A stretch of DNA of 64,000 nt from the NCBI GenBank assembly GCA_020638675.1, contig JACKID010000004.1, positions 134,001-198,000 of the forward strand. The letters are read 5' to 3'. Of this stretch, positions 8,847 to 17,210 are shown in pieces. Positions within the stretch are counted from its first letter, which is position 1; each line of letters opens with the position of its first letter. The translations under genes and the position numbers were made by a program. The stretch comes from Planctomycetota bacterium. Its GTDB lineage: Bacteria; Planctomycetota; UBA8742; UBA2392. The notes beneath the pieces are model-generated. The model was given only the letters and a program-made list of their open reading frames with translations. It was not told the origin of the DNA and made no database searches.

Positions 8847-9365
8847 ATGCTTGAGATCCGTTGGATGAAATGGCTGTTGGCGCTGGGCCTGGCGCTGGGC
8901 TTTTCTGTATTGGGCTGCGCGAGCAAGCGGCCTCCGGAAACGGTCGCGGCGGACCCTGGAACCATGGAGACCATCGATCAGGCAGAGGTACGGTACCACC
9001 GCAACGGGCTCACCTACTTCAAAGTTGAGAAAGCCGCCGACACGCGCACAGGCGTAGCGAAGATGTTCTTCAGCAGCGGCTTGCCGCTCTACTGTCTTGA
9101 GTTCCGAGATGGCGTCCCCGATGGCGACTATCGGAGATGGCATTTCAACGGTTTCCTTCGTGAGCGCGGGCAGTTCACGGCGGGACAGCCGTCGGGCGTT
9201 TGGGAGGTCTACGACGGCAATGGTGCGAGGCGCGGCCACGGACACCTTGGTGAGCCTCGATTCATGGCAGGATCGTTTGACCTGTCCGACAGTTCCAACC
9301 CCGTCTCGTTGGGCCTTCCAACCGCTGATTGCTACGAGAAGGGTGAAGACTGGAAGTACGACTAG
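8847..9365 (+). CDS. MORN-repeat-type lipoprotein
   Basis: The product has 172 residues. The signal peptide ends in a lipobox V-L-G-C with C24 as the lipidated residue. The mature part contains MORN/YwqK-like repeats: the MFFSSGLPLYCLEFRDGVPD, DGDYRRWHFNGFLRERGQF and GQPSGVWEVYDGNG segments show the alternating G-x-W/Y-x-x-Y/F pattern. Such domains are found in surface lipoproteins and in some proteins named YwqK antitoxins; I see no toxin partner here. GGAG precedes the ATG at a normal distance. A strong bidirectional hairpin follows at 9407. Confidence 0.75.
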   Translation: MLEIRWMKWLLALGLALGFSVLGCASKRPPETVAADPGTMETIDQAEVRYHRNGLTYFKVEKAADTRTGVAKMFFSSGLPLYCLEFRDGVPDGDYRRWHFNGFLRERGQFTAGQPSGVWEVYDGNGARRGHGHLGEPRFMAGSFDLSDSSNPVSLGLPTADCYEKGEDWKYD

Positions 9366-9406
9366 GCGGCCTCATCCCGGTCTGCATCCGCGACTGCCGA
9401 TTCAAT

Positions 9407-9438
9407 GAACAAGGCCCGCTGCAAAGCGGGCCTTGTTC
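9407..9438. terminator. Bidirectional hairpin terminator
   Basis: A perfect 14-bp stem (GAACAAGGCCCGCT / AGCGGGCCTTGTTC) closes a GCAA tetraloop between the convergent genes ending at 9365 and 9457. There is only a weak T-run on either side, so termination may be partly Rho-aided. Confidence 0.75.
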
Positions 9439-9456
9439 GTTGGGATGGCGATCGCA

Positions 9457-10608
9457 CTAGCCCTTGCCCTTGAGCTTCTTGAGGGCATCCAGCGCGCCCT
9501 TGGCCTTCTTGCCGCCTTCCTTGTCGGTGACCTTCTTGGCGTCGAGCCCGCCGATGTTGGACTCGATGTCGTCCATGCCCTTGAACGCGGCACCGAGCAT
9601 CACGCCCGAAACGGCCACGGCATCGTCCATCGACACTTCTTCCTTGCCGATGCCCGCGGCCGCAAACTTCTTCGACATGGAGCCCTCGAGCTTGTTGATC
9701 AGCTCGCTCATGTCGATGTTCGCGCCGCCGCCGCCACCGCCGCCCTTTTCGATCAGCTCCTGCATCTTGGCCATCTGGGCCTGCAGGGCTTCCGTGTTGG
9801 CGGCGCCCGCGGCGACCGTCTTCTCGGCGAGGTCGTCGCGCAGGGCGGAAATCTCGGTCTTCAGGGCGTCCGTGTTGGCGTGCTTGATGGCGCCGGTCAG
9901 GTCGTCGAAGCGCTTGGCGAGGTCTTCCTTCAGCTCGCCCAGCACCTTCATGATCGCGTCGGTCGTGGCGCCGTTGCGCTTCTTGTCCTGCTCCTCGAGC
10001 AGCGCGGTCATCTTGTCGACGACTTCCTCGAGCGCCTTCTTGGTGTTGTCTTCCGCGACGGCTGCCTGGGCGGAAGTGTTGCCGGCGGTCGCGAGCGTGG
10101 CCTTCAGGTCGTTGAAGTGGTCTTCGAGCAACTCCTGCTGCTGCTCCAGCATGGCCGTGCGGGTCATTTCCTGGCCCTGGCTCTTGCTGGCCTGGTTGAT
10201 CATGAACGCCTTGAGTTCGGCGATCTCGTCGCTGACGTTCTGCATCTGGGTGGAGCTGGCGGACTTGCCGTCGCTCTGGCCCTTGGCCATCTGCTCGCGC
10301 AGGGCGGCAAGCTCTTCCTGCAGGTTGCTCTGCTGTTCCGCTTCCTTCTTCTGTTCGCTGAAGAGGCGCTTGAACTCGGCCATGGAGTCCATGACGATCT
10401 GGGCCTTGTCGTCCTTGATCGTCTGGATATCGGCGTCTTCCATCTTGCCGATAATGTTCGTCACCGCCTGAGAGATCAGTTCGTTGATCTTCTTGGCGTT
10501 GATGACGTTGACTTTTTTCATGCCGCGTTCTTTGAACGCGTCAATGTCGACCTGCCGCGTCTGGGCGCGGATCAGGTTCGCATAGTCAACACTTCCTTCT
10601 TCCGCCAT
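9457..10608 (-). CDS. Long coiled-coil protein
   Basis: The product has 383 residues. Most of it (about 80-290) is heptad-rich, Ala/Glu/Gln/Lys-dominated coiled coil with few prolines. It is followed by a seven-glycine linker near residue 290 and a C-terminal helical tail rich in Lys (KKAKGALDALKKLKGKG). The N-terminal 60 residues look folded. There is no signal peptide or membrane segment. I choose the ATG at 10608 because AGGTG sits at the right distance; a GTG two codons upstream would overlap that site. A structural, filament or scaffold role is plausible but not shown. It is monocistronic, with its own divergent promoter region (10609-10801). Confidence 0.7.
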   Translation of the reverse strand: MAEEGSVDYANLIRAQTRQVDIDAFKERGMKKVNVINAKKINELISQAVTNIIGKMEDADIQTIKDDKAQIVMDSMAEFKRLFSEQKKEAEQQSNLQEELAALREQMAKGQSDGKSASSTQMQNVSDEIAELKAFMINQASKSQGQEMTRTAMLEQQQELLEDHFNDLKATLATAGNTSAQAAVAEDNTKKALEEVVDKMTALLEEQDKKRNGATTDAIMKVLGELKEDLAKRFDDLTGAIKHANTDALKTEISALRDDLAEKTVAAGAANTEALQAQMAKMQELIEKGGGGGGGANIDMSELINKLEGSMSKKFAAAGIGKEEVSMDDAVAVSGVMLGAAFKGMDDIESNIGGLDAKKVTDKEGGKKAKGALDALKKLKGKG

Positions 10609-10801
10609 GAGCACCTGCCATCAATGCGGCCCTGTCGCGGGGAAACCCCACGCGCTCAACCGCGATCGACTCTCCACGGAGGGTATAACCCATCGAATTG
10701 AATCACGTTACATTCGATTCGACAAGGCCAAAAGACGCCTAGCGGGCCGAAGACCAAGCGGCTATCTTCATTCCCCTCAACCATTTGCACAGGCCGCAAC
10801 G

Positions 10802-11884
10802 ATGAAGTCCCTGCTGCTAGGTGTGACTCTTCTCAGCTTAATCATCGCAGCGTTGCCGCTGTCTGCCACCACGTTATCGGTCGTTCCTCTCTCGGACTCG
10901 CTGAAAAATCCGGTGCTGGCTGAAGGCGATCGCACCTCGGAAGGCTACTGGGCCGCCGTGAACGCGGTCCGCGACCAGATGCTCAACCGCCCGCCCGAGT
11001 TCCCCCCACCGGGGGTAGATGAAAAGGGGCAGCCCAAAGCACCCGAGCTGGATGAAGAACAGGCCCGCTTCTGCAACCGCCTGTCCAACCTGGCAAAGTA
11101 CCGCGACACCCGCGTCGGGCGACTGTTCTTCGGGGCGCTCTCCGCGACTCCGGCCATTGAGAACCTGCCCGACACGGCCGAGTTCGCCGCCGTGAACACC
11201 ACCTGGCCGCTGGCGCTGGGCTCAATCATCCGCGTGCGGGTGGAATGGTCCCGTCACGACGGCGAGTGGAGCATCTCGGCGCTTGAGGTCACGCTGGACG
11301 GCGTCGCGGCCGCGCCGATCACGGGCATGGCGCCCTACTTCGGCAACGGCGACCTGCGGGAGGAGCTGCTCGACTTCGAGCCGATCGACTACCTGGTAGG
11401 AAGAAGCCCCTCTGACCGGGAGAAGCCTGAGTCCGAGCGGCCCGCCTTCGACTACCCGGCCGCCGTCACAAAGCTGTTCGCGGGCGAAGCAGGCGCGTTC
11501 GAAACGACGCTCAGCGAGCTGCAGAAGACGGTCAACTCAGGCGTCTCGCGCGAGGCCCGGCTGGCGGCGCTGAGGCCGCATCTGTCGAAAGAAGAGTTCG
11601 AGGCTGCCGAGGCGGCCGACGAAGACCCTGAGCGCCGCGACGCCTTCTGGAGCAACGTCTACGAGCAGATCGACGGCGCGTTGAAAGCCCCGCGCCCCGC
11701 CAGCGTTCCCGAGGGCAAAGGGGCGGAAGTGAAGCTTCGCTACCGACTCACGGAAGACGGCGGCACGGCGGAAGGAACAATCTCGGCCCTCAGGCTGCAG
11801 AACGGCAAGATCGCACCACGCGGCGAGCGCAGCAGCGGAAAGGACACGCCCGATGGCAACGAAGGCGACAGCAGCGGAAATTGA
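10802..11884 (+). CDS. Secreted protein of unknown function
   Basis: The product has 360 residues. A signal peptide (MKSLLLGVTLLSLIIAALPL then S-A-T) places the protein outside the cytoplasmic membrane. The upstream open frame is ignored because the signal peptide starts at 10802. The mature part has no motif I recognise. Two acidic, helix-rich segments (about 200-290) alternate with a beta-rich segment around residue 120. Its last 32 bases overlap the start of the carbinolamine dehydratase gene in another frame, so the two are probably co-transcribed even though their functions look unrelated. Confidence 0.65.
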   Translation: MKSLLLGVTLLSLIIAALPLSATTLSVVPLSDSLKNPVLAEGDRTSEGYWAAVNAVRDQMLNRPPEFPPPGVDEKGQPKAPELDEEQARFCNRLSNLAKYRDTRVGRLFFGALSATPAIENLPDTAEFAAVNTTWPLALGSIIRVRVEWSRHDGEWSISALEVTLDGVAAAPITGMAPYFGNGDLREELLDFEPIDYLVGRSPSDREKPESERPAFDYPAAVTKLFAGEAGAFETTLSELQKTVNSGVSREARLAALRPHLSKEEFEAAEAADEDPERRDAFWSNVYEQIDGALKAPRPASVPEGKGAEVKLRYRLTEDGGTAEGTISALRLQNGKIAPRGERSSGKDTPDGNEGDSSGN

Positions 11885-12134
11885 GGCCGCGCTGAAGGAC
11901 CTGCCCGGCTGGGAAAGCGAAGACGACGGCATTGCCAAGTCGTTTGAGTTCAAGGACTTCAAGCAGGCCTGGGCGTTCATGGAGAAGGTCGCCAAGGCGG
12001 CCGACGCCATGGACCATCACCCGGAGTGGACCAACGTCTACAACAAGGTGCTGATCCGCCTCAGCACCCACGACGCCGGCGGCATCACCAGCCGCGACTT
12101 CAAGCTGGCCAAGGAAATCGAAGCGGCGCTGTAG
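11853..12134 (+). CDS. phhB: Pterin-4a-carbinolamine dehydratase
   Basis: The product has 93 residues, a normal length for the family. It dehydrates 4a-hydroxytetrahydropterin during recycling of the cofactor of aromatic amino-acid hydroxylases, and homologues can also act as protein partners. The signature H-H-P-x5-Y-x9-H is present in MDHHPEWTNVYNKVLIRLS followed by T-H-D-A-G-G, giving the paired active-site histidines. The product is cytoplasmic and small, with the alpha-beta fold expected. The start codon lies inside the preceding gene (32-base overlap). No phenylalanine hydroxylase is in the window, so the substrate context is unknown. Confidence 0.9.
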   Translation: MATKATAAEIEAALKDLPGWESEDDGIAKSFEFKDFKQAWAFMEKVAKAADAMDHHPEWTNVYNKVLIRLSTHDAGGITSRDFKLAKEIEAAL

Positions 12135-12280
12135 GCCAACCCCGCCCGGCAGGGCGCGGGCGAGGGTCCCCGTATGACCGCCTGCAGGATCAGTTCACCC
12201 CCGGCCTGCCGGGGTTTGGCAAATTGTGCGTAACGCCCCTCACCGACTCCCCGTATGGTTAATGGAAGCAGGGGGGAAGT

Positions 12281-12787
12281 GTGGCAGACGACAGGCGATC
12301 GGAGCTGAGCAGGCTGGCCGTGTTGCATCATGGCCCGCTGTTCGGGTATTGCCGGCGGCGTCTGGGCAACGACTCGGAGGCTGACGACGCGCTGCAGGAA
12401 ACCTTCATGCGGGCGTACAAGTACTACGGCAGCTTCGACCCCAGCCGCGACGCCCGCAAATGGCTGTTCGGCATCGCCCACAACGTATGTGTCGAGATCG
12501 CCCGCACGCGCAAGAAGCACACCACCGTCGCCGACATGCCGGACCCGGAGGGCGGGCGCAGCGCCACCGAAGTCGCACTGGAGCGCCTGGCGCACGAAGA
12601 GAACCTTGAGCTGGTACGGCGCGAGCTGGAAAAACTGCCGGATCGCGCCCGGCGCATCCTGGAGCTGCGCTTTTTCGGGCAACTCACCAGCGCCGAGATC
12701 GCCGAGCTGGAAGACATGAAGGAAACTGCCGTGCGCGTGACGGTACATCGTGCACTGGAAGGACTGCGGGCAAAGCTCGCAAAGTAG
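12281..12787 (+). CDS. ECF-family RNA polymerase sigma factor
   Basis: The product has 168 residues, typical for a minimal sigma factor with only regions 2 and 4. Region 2 is seen in DDALQETFMRAYKYYGSFDP and the following RKWLFGIAHNVCVEIAR. Region 4 is the LPDRARRILELRFFGQLTSAE segment with its helix-turn-helix (SAEIAELEDMKETAVRVTVHRAL). It would direct RNA polymerase to a small regulon in response to an envelope signal. The start is GTG at 12281, preceded by GGGGGGAAG. The next gene, 10 bases away, encodes its probable membrane anti-sigma factor. An autoregulated promoter is expected in 12135-12280, but I cannot identify its boxes. Confidence 0.9.
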   Translation: MADDRRSELSRLAVLHHGPLFGYCRRRLGNDSEADDALQETFMRAYKYYGSFDPSRDARKWLFGIAHNVCVEIARTRKKHTTVADMPDPEGGRSATEVALERLAHEENLELVRRELEKLPDRARRILELRFFGQLTSAEIAELEDMKETAVRVTVHRALEGLRAKLAK

Positions 12788-12797
12788 GAGCAAGACC

Positions 12798-14285
12798 ATG
12801 CAGCACCCCGAAGAGCATGACATCACCGCATTGGCCTACGGGCTGATCGAGGGCGCCGAGCGCGAGACGCTGCTCACGCACCTCAGCCAGTGCGATGATT
12901 GCCGCGCCGTCTACGACGCCTATCGCGACGAGCAGTCCGTCGTGCGCGACGCCATCGTTCGCGACGCGCGCTCCGGCGCCGCCGAGGCCAAGGCGCTCGA
13001 AAGCACCCTGCGCACGCTGGGCGCGATCGACGCCGTCGAGACCGCCGCCGAGTCCGAGCCCAAACGCGGGCGCCTGCTGTCATTGCCCGTGTGGCTGATT
13101 GTCGGAGAGATCGCGGCCGTGCTGATCGTGGCGGTCGGTCTGTTCCTGCTGCTCAAGCCGGGTGACGACACGCCGGCCGGCCCGGACAACCCCAACAACC
13201 CGGTCGCCAGGAACAAGGCGCCCGCGGACATCGAAGACGGCGTGGTCTACGTGCAGGACGACGCCGGCAAGTGGAAGCCTTCCGAAGACATGCCGATGGA
13301 CGAGTGGATGATGGTGGCCGATTCGCGCCCGCTGACATTCACGCTCGCGGACGGCAGCAAAGCCCAGCTTGAAAAGGACGCCGTGTTCCGTATCGGCGTC
13401 GACGCCGGCCAGCCGGTGGTCTACATGCTGCGCGGCAACGGGCGGATCGACGCTAGCAAGCTGTCATCCGAGCTGCTGGTACGCGCCGGCGATGCCGGCT
13501 TCAGCGCCGCACCGGGTGCGAAGATCAGGCTCGAATGCGCTTTCGACGGCGACTTTGATGCCTCCACGGTCCGCTCATGGAGCCGCCCAAAGCAAGTGAA
13601 GGCCGAAGTGGTATCCGGCGGCATGGTGATGCGGCCGGAGTTGCAGGGCCTCTACTTCGTGCCGCTGCGCGACGGCGAGAGCGTCGAGTGGAAGCGCGGC
13701 GACTGCCGCATCTTCCAGGCCGACGGCACCGAGCTGGGCTTGCCGCTGCAGGCGATGATGTGGACCGAGAGCCTTGACAGCAACGTCGATCCCGGCAAGT
13801 TCCCCGAGTTTCAGATCCTGCTGCACAAAGAGATGAAGCAGATGGAGCCGCGCCTTCGCGACTTCCAGAAGCGGCTCGAAGCCGCCAAGAATGAGCACCC
13901 GCGCTACGAGAAAGACATCGAGAAGCAGATGACGGAGCTTGAGGACTTCATCAAGTCCCTGCAGATCGAGATCGTCGTGGACGGCAACAAGGTGAACGAC
14001 ACGACCATCATCGTCCTGGACGGTGAAACCATGACCGTCAATTCCGACGGCACAACCATCACCGTCACGATTGCGGACGAGGCCGGCTCAGTCGTCTACA
14101 AGGCGAACTCGGTGGAAGCAGTCCGCAGCCGCCTGCCGGACCGCCTGCGCGAGCACTTTGACGCGATCAAGTTCGAACGCGACCCGGAAGGCCTGCTGCG
14201 CATGTCCCACGCCGGCGTGCAATCGGCCGAGGGCATGAAGGTCCGGGTGATCAAGAAGTCCGAGTCGTCCGATTCCGACGACTAG
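12798..14285 (+). CDS. Membrane anti-sigma factor with zinc-binding head
   Basis: The product has 495 residues. The cytoplasmic N terminus carries the H28-x3-C32-x2-C35 zinc motif (HLSQCDDC) of anti-sigma domains. One transmembrane segment (about residues 98-120) leads to a large extracytoplasmic part. Residues about 170-310 resemble a FecR-type beta domain with alternating short strands. Residues 340-400 form a charged helical hairpin. An AGGAG site precedes the ATG. Placement just downstream of the ECF gene supports the pair: the zinc head would hold the sigma factor until the outer domain senses its signal. The signal is unknown. Confidence 0.8.
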   Translation: MQHPEEHDITALAYGLIEGAERETLLTHLSQCDDCRAVYDAYRDEQSVVRDAIVRDARSGAAEAKALESTLRTLGAIDAVETAAESEPKRGRLLSLPVWLIVGEIAAVLIVAVGLFLLLKPGDDTPAGPDNPNNPVARNKAPADIEDGVVYVQDDAGKWKPSEDMPMDEWMMVADSRPLTFTLADGSKAQLEKDAVFRIGVDAGQPVVYMLRGNGRIDASKLSSELLVRAGDAGFSAAPGAKIRLECAFDGDFDASTVRSWSRPKQVKAEVVSGGMVMRPELQGLYFVPLRDGESVEWKRGDCRIFQADGTELGLPLQAMMWTESLDSNVDPGKFPEFQILLHKEMKQMEPRLRDFQKRLEAAKNEHPRYEKDIEKQMTELEDFIKSLQIEIVVDGNKVNDTTIIVLDGETMTVNSDGTTITVTIADEAGSVVYKANSVEAVRSRLPDRLREHFDAIKFERDPEGLLRMSHAGVQSAEGMKVRVIKKSESSDSDD

Positions 14286-14298
14286 CGAACCAACTGAG

Positions 14299-14327
14299 CA
14301 CGGGGCGGACCCAGCGTCCGCCCCGTG
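14299..14327. terminator. Hairpin between convergent genes
   Basis: A perfect 12-bp stem CACGGGGCGGAC / GTCCGCCCCGTG with the loop CCAGC lies 14 bases after the anti-sigma stop and 15 bases before the stop of the selenoprotein gene. It can serve both directions. Confidence 0.75.
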
Positions 14328-14341
14328 ATGGGTTATCTACG

Positions 14342-15403
14342 CTACTCAGACGCCAGCTTCTCTGCCTTCTCGCCCGCGCGGGTGCCGGCGTTCTTCTCGG
14401 CAAAGTCCTTGAGTGACTTGCGAGCGCTTTCCCTATCTCGATCCGTGCTGGCGCTTGCCAGCTTCTCTTCCAGCTTGGCAAGCTTCTCGAGCGCCTTCAC
14501 CTCGTCCCTTACCGTCTTGTCCTTCTTCAACTCGGAGTAGCCGGCGAAGAACTCCTCAGCGCCCTCGAGCCCCTTGAAGGTGTCTTCCGCCTCGTCCAGC
14601 GCGGCGAACAACTCAATGTACTCGCGCTCGGCTTTCAGCTTCTCGGCCTTGGCCTTCAAACTGCCAAAGCGCCCGTTGACCAGCTTGATCAGGTATTGCG
14701 CGTCCGCCCTGGCAGTCTCGTCGGACTTCTCGTCGTCGCGAACCCTGCCAGCCAGCTCGGCGGCCTTGCCGAACTTCTTGCCCTCGAAGGCCGTCACGGC
14801 CGAGTTGAGCGACTTGTCGAGCTCGCGGGAAATGCGTGTGCTGACGGTGTCGCGGAAGAGCTGGATCTCGCCGCCGTCCGGCTCTTTACCGTCGGCGACT
14901 TTCTGCAGCACCGCACGCGCCTCGGACGCGAGGCTGATACCGGCCTTGTCGATCGCCTGCAGCAGCCGGGTGGCAATGCCGCGCTTGATGTAGACGCCGT
15001 TGATGCGGTCGATGACGTCCTTCTTCTCACTGTCGATGATGCGCACGACCGGGTTGTTCCAGGCCGGCTCATCGAACTCCTTCAGCATGGCGGCGTCGTG
15101 CGCCGTGCCCTTGGATGTGTAGATCAGCACCGGCACAAACAAGTTTTCAATGGCGGCAACCAGTACCTCGTTTCGCAGAACCTGCGCGGCGTAGCCGTTG
15201 CAGGTCGCTCAGCCAGGCACCTCCTGGAACTGGAGAAAAATCGGCTTGCCCTGTTCTTTGGCGAGTTCGACGCCCGTATCGACGTTGCGATACCAGTGCA
15301 CACTGCCCAGTTCCTTCGGCTGTGTATCGGGGTCCGTGGTTTCTGTTTCGGCGGCGTACATTGGCGCGGCCAGCAATATCATCAGGGCGATCAGCTTCGC
15401 CAT
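14342..15403 (-). CDS. Probable selenoprotein: secreted thioredoxin-fold protein with in-frame TGA
   Basis: Reading through the TGA at 15209-15211 gives 353 residues. A signal peptide (MAKLIALMILLAAPMYAAET) is followed by a thioredoxin-like domain. The TGA is codon 65, in KPIFLQFQEVPG-[TGA]-A-T-C-N-G-Y, exactly where the first Cys of a C-x-x-C redox motif belongs, giving U-A-T-C. The fold continues in frame past it (NLFVPVLIYTSKG, then EPAWNNPVVRIIDSEKK). The C-terminal 200 residues are a charged helical domain. A strong hairpin begins four bases after the TGA (see SECIS entry). AAAGG precedes the ATG at 15403. I recall annotated thioredoxin-like selenoprotein families with a VPGU core; this looks like one. 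The alternative is a recently broken gene, but both halves show normal coding. Confidence 0.75.
15180..15205 (-). promoter_or_regulatory. Candidate bacterial SECIS hairpin
   Basis: In the mRNA, ACCUGC and GCAGGU pair (6 bp). Inside them CGGC and GCCG pair around UAC, with a small A-A/C internal loop. The structure starts 4 bases after the UGA and its tip lies about 15 bases downstream, at the near edge of the spacing known for bacterial SECIS elements. A G sits at the base of the apical loop, as is usual. Confidence 0.5.
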
Positions 15404-15540
15404 GGTTCAACCTTTCTGCATCGATACGAACAGCATAGCTTTCGCGATGCCGATTGCCGCTTTCGCGCGCAACTGTGCTTGCTAAATAGATAGCTCACAG
15501 CCGGCGCGCACGAAAACGCGACGCCCAACCGGAGCCTGCC

Positions 15541-16911
15541 ATGACCCGCCATGCCGCCCCACTCATGCTTCTCTTGATCGCCGCCTGCAGCTTCGCCGCT
15601 TCGTGCCAGGTGGACGCCCTGTCCGGCAAGCGCACGCTGAACCTGTACAGCTACGAAGACGAAAAGCGCATGGGCGACGAGTCGGTCCAGCCCATCCTCG
15701 CCGAGTTGGGCGGGCTCTACCCGGACAACGCCAGCCAGAACTACCTGAACGAAGTCGGGCAGAAGGTGGTCGCGGCCGGGCGAACACGCCTGCGCGGTGA
15801 AGCGGACTTCCCGGACTGGGAGTTCCAGTTCTATCTCGTCAACACCAGCATGATCAACGCGTTCGCGCTGCCGGGCGGGCACGTCTTCGTAACCCGCGGC
15901 ATATTGAACCGCCTCGACGACGAGGCCGAGCTGGCAGGCCTGCTGGGCCACGAGGTCGCCCACGTGTTCGCGCGCCACAGCGTCGAGCGCATGAGCAAGA
16001 TGACGCTGATGGTCATCCCGGTCGCGCTGCTGGCCAGCATGGAGGAAACCCAGGGCGTGGCCGTGGTTGGCATCATGGCGGTGCAGCTTCTGAGCCTGAG
16101 CTACAGCCGCGGCGACGAAGAGGAATCCGACCACTTCGGGATGCGCTTCGCCGCCCGCGCGGGCTACGAGCCCAACGGCGTGATCGGCGTGATGCAGATG
16201 CTGAATGACTACACGCAGGAGAACGGCGGCGGCCAGCCCGAGTTCCTGTCCACCCACCCGGACCCGGGCAACCGCGTGGAGTACCTGAACGAGCAACTGA
16301 AGAAGGAATACAAGGACTACAAGCCGGAGAACTACACCCGCAACGCGGCGGGCTTCACCACAGCGATGGTGGACATCCGCAACGCGCAGCCGGCCTACGA
16401 CCTTGCCGACAAGGGCGACGCCGAAATGGCCGAGGCGTTCAAGCTGTTCGAAAGCGGCGGCCAGCCGGCGGCCACGCCCAAGTACCGCAGCGCGCTGAGC
16501 TACTACCTGCAGGCGACTGCGCGCGTGCCGGACCACGCCATCCTGCACGTCAACGCGGCGCAGGCGCACTACTACCTTGAGGACTACGACGCGGCCGAAG
16601 CCGAGATCAAGAACGCCCTGCAACTCGAGAGCGGCACCTTCTGGCCGAACTTCATGGGCGGGCTGATTGCCATCCAGCGCGACGACAACGCGGTCGCGCA
16701 GCAGAGACTGCAGAACGCGCTGCAACTGATCCCGGGCTCGCCGGTGGGTCTGTTCTATCTCGCGGTCGCGTTCGAGCGTCAGGGCGACAAGCCCGGCGCC
16801 GTCGAGAACTACCACGCCAGCTACGACGCGCTGGGCGGCGAAGGCGACCTCGCTGAGCGCGCCCGCCAGAAGCTGATCGAGCTCGGCGAGCCCGACCCCA
16901 AGGCAAAGTAA
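15541..16911 (+). CDS. M48-family zinc peptidase lipoprotein with TPR tail
   Basis: The product has 456 residues. Its N terminus looks like a lipoprotein signal (A-A-S-C, C22). Residues 35-270 are an M48 peptidase: H137-E138-V-A-H141 for zinc and catalysis, and the third ligand Glu in EEESDHFG (about residue 194-195). Residues about 330-440 form TPR-like helices. This architecture matches the BepA/YfgC type, periplasmic proteases that check outer-membrane protein assembly, which suggests envelope quality control. It is divergent from the selenoprotein gene across 137 bases, so two thiol- or fold-related envelope genes may share a control region. Confidence 0.85.
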   Translation: MTRHAAPLMLLLIAACSFAASCQVDALSGKRTLNLYSYEDEKRMGDESVQPILAELGGLYPDNASQNYLNEVGQKVVAAGRTRLRGEADFPDWEFQFYLVNTSMINAFALPGGHVFVTRGILNRLDDEAELAGLLGHEVAHVFARHSVERMSKMTLMVIPVALLASMEETQGVAVVGIMAVQLLSLSYSRGDEEESDHFGMRFAARAGYEPNGVIGVMQMLNDYTQENGGGQPEFLSTHPDPGNRVEYLNEQLKKEYKDYKPENYTRNAAGFTTAMVDIRNAQPAYDLADKGDAEMAEAFKLFESGGQPAATPKYRSALSYYLQATARVPDHAILHVNAAQAHYYLEDYDAAEAEIKNALQLESGTFWPNFMGGLIAIQRDDNAVAQQRLQNALQLIPGSPVGLFYLAVAFERQGDKPGAVENYHASYDALGGEGDLAERARQKLIELGEPDPKAK

Positions 16912-16918
16912 CTTTCGA

Positions 16919-17100
16919 TGGCGTCCCGCAGGGGCAGCCTCAGGTAGCCGGGCGCGGAAGCGCCCGGTGATTGTGGCAGATGCGTGTGCGCCCGCAGGGC
17001 CGCCGAACCCGCCCGAGACGGCCCTGCGGGCGTAAGGGGTCTATGCCTGCGAGACCCGGGGGCTCACGCCCCCGGCTACCAAGGAGGGCCCTTCGGGCCG
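16919..17100. repeat. Composite palindromic intergenic repeat, copy B
   Basis: It repeats the block order of copy A (5643-5840): GGGGCAGCCT, the GCCGGGCGC..GCGCCCGG hairpin, CGCCCGCAGGGCCGCCGA, the GGGGGC..GCCCCC hairpin, and GGGCCCTTCGGGCC. It lies between the convergent genes ending at 16911 and 17211. Just after it, at about 17176-17205, are short AATCC-type reiterations. Confidence 0.75.
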
Positions 17101-17210
17101 GACGAACGCGAACTGGCTTCATGGGCGCCGGTGTCCGCGCCACGGAATGAACGGGGCCGGCGCTGTGCGCCGGCCCAATCCAAAATCCAGAATCGGCAAT
17201 CCAAGATGGG

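Noticed and set aside
14342..15142. Downstream half of the selenoprotein gene as an independent gene
   Set aside because: Its first possible start (GTG near 15142) has no ribosome site and lies in the middle of a thioredoxin strand; the upstream half continues it in the same frame.
15209..15211. Programmed frameshift or ordinary nonsense mutation instead of selenocysteine
   Set aside because: The two halves are in the same frame, so no shift is needed. The stop is TGA and sits exactly on the redox Cys position. A mutation remains possible and is kept as the refuting case.
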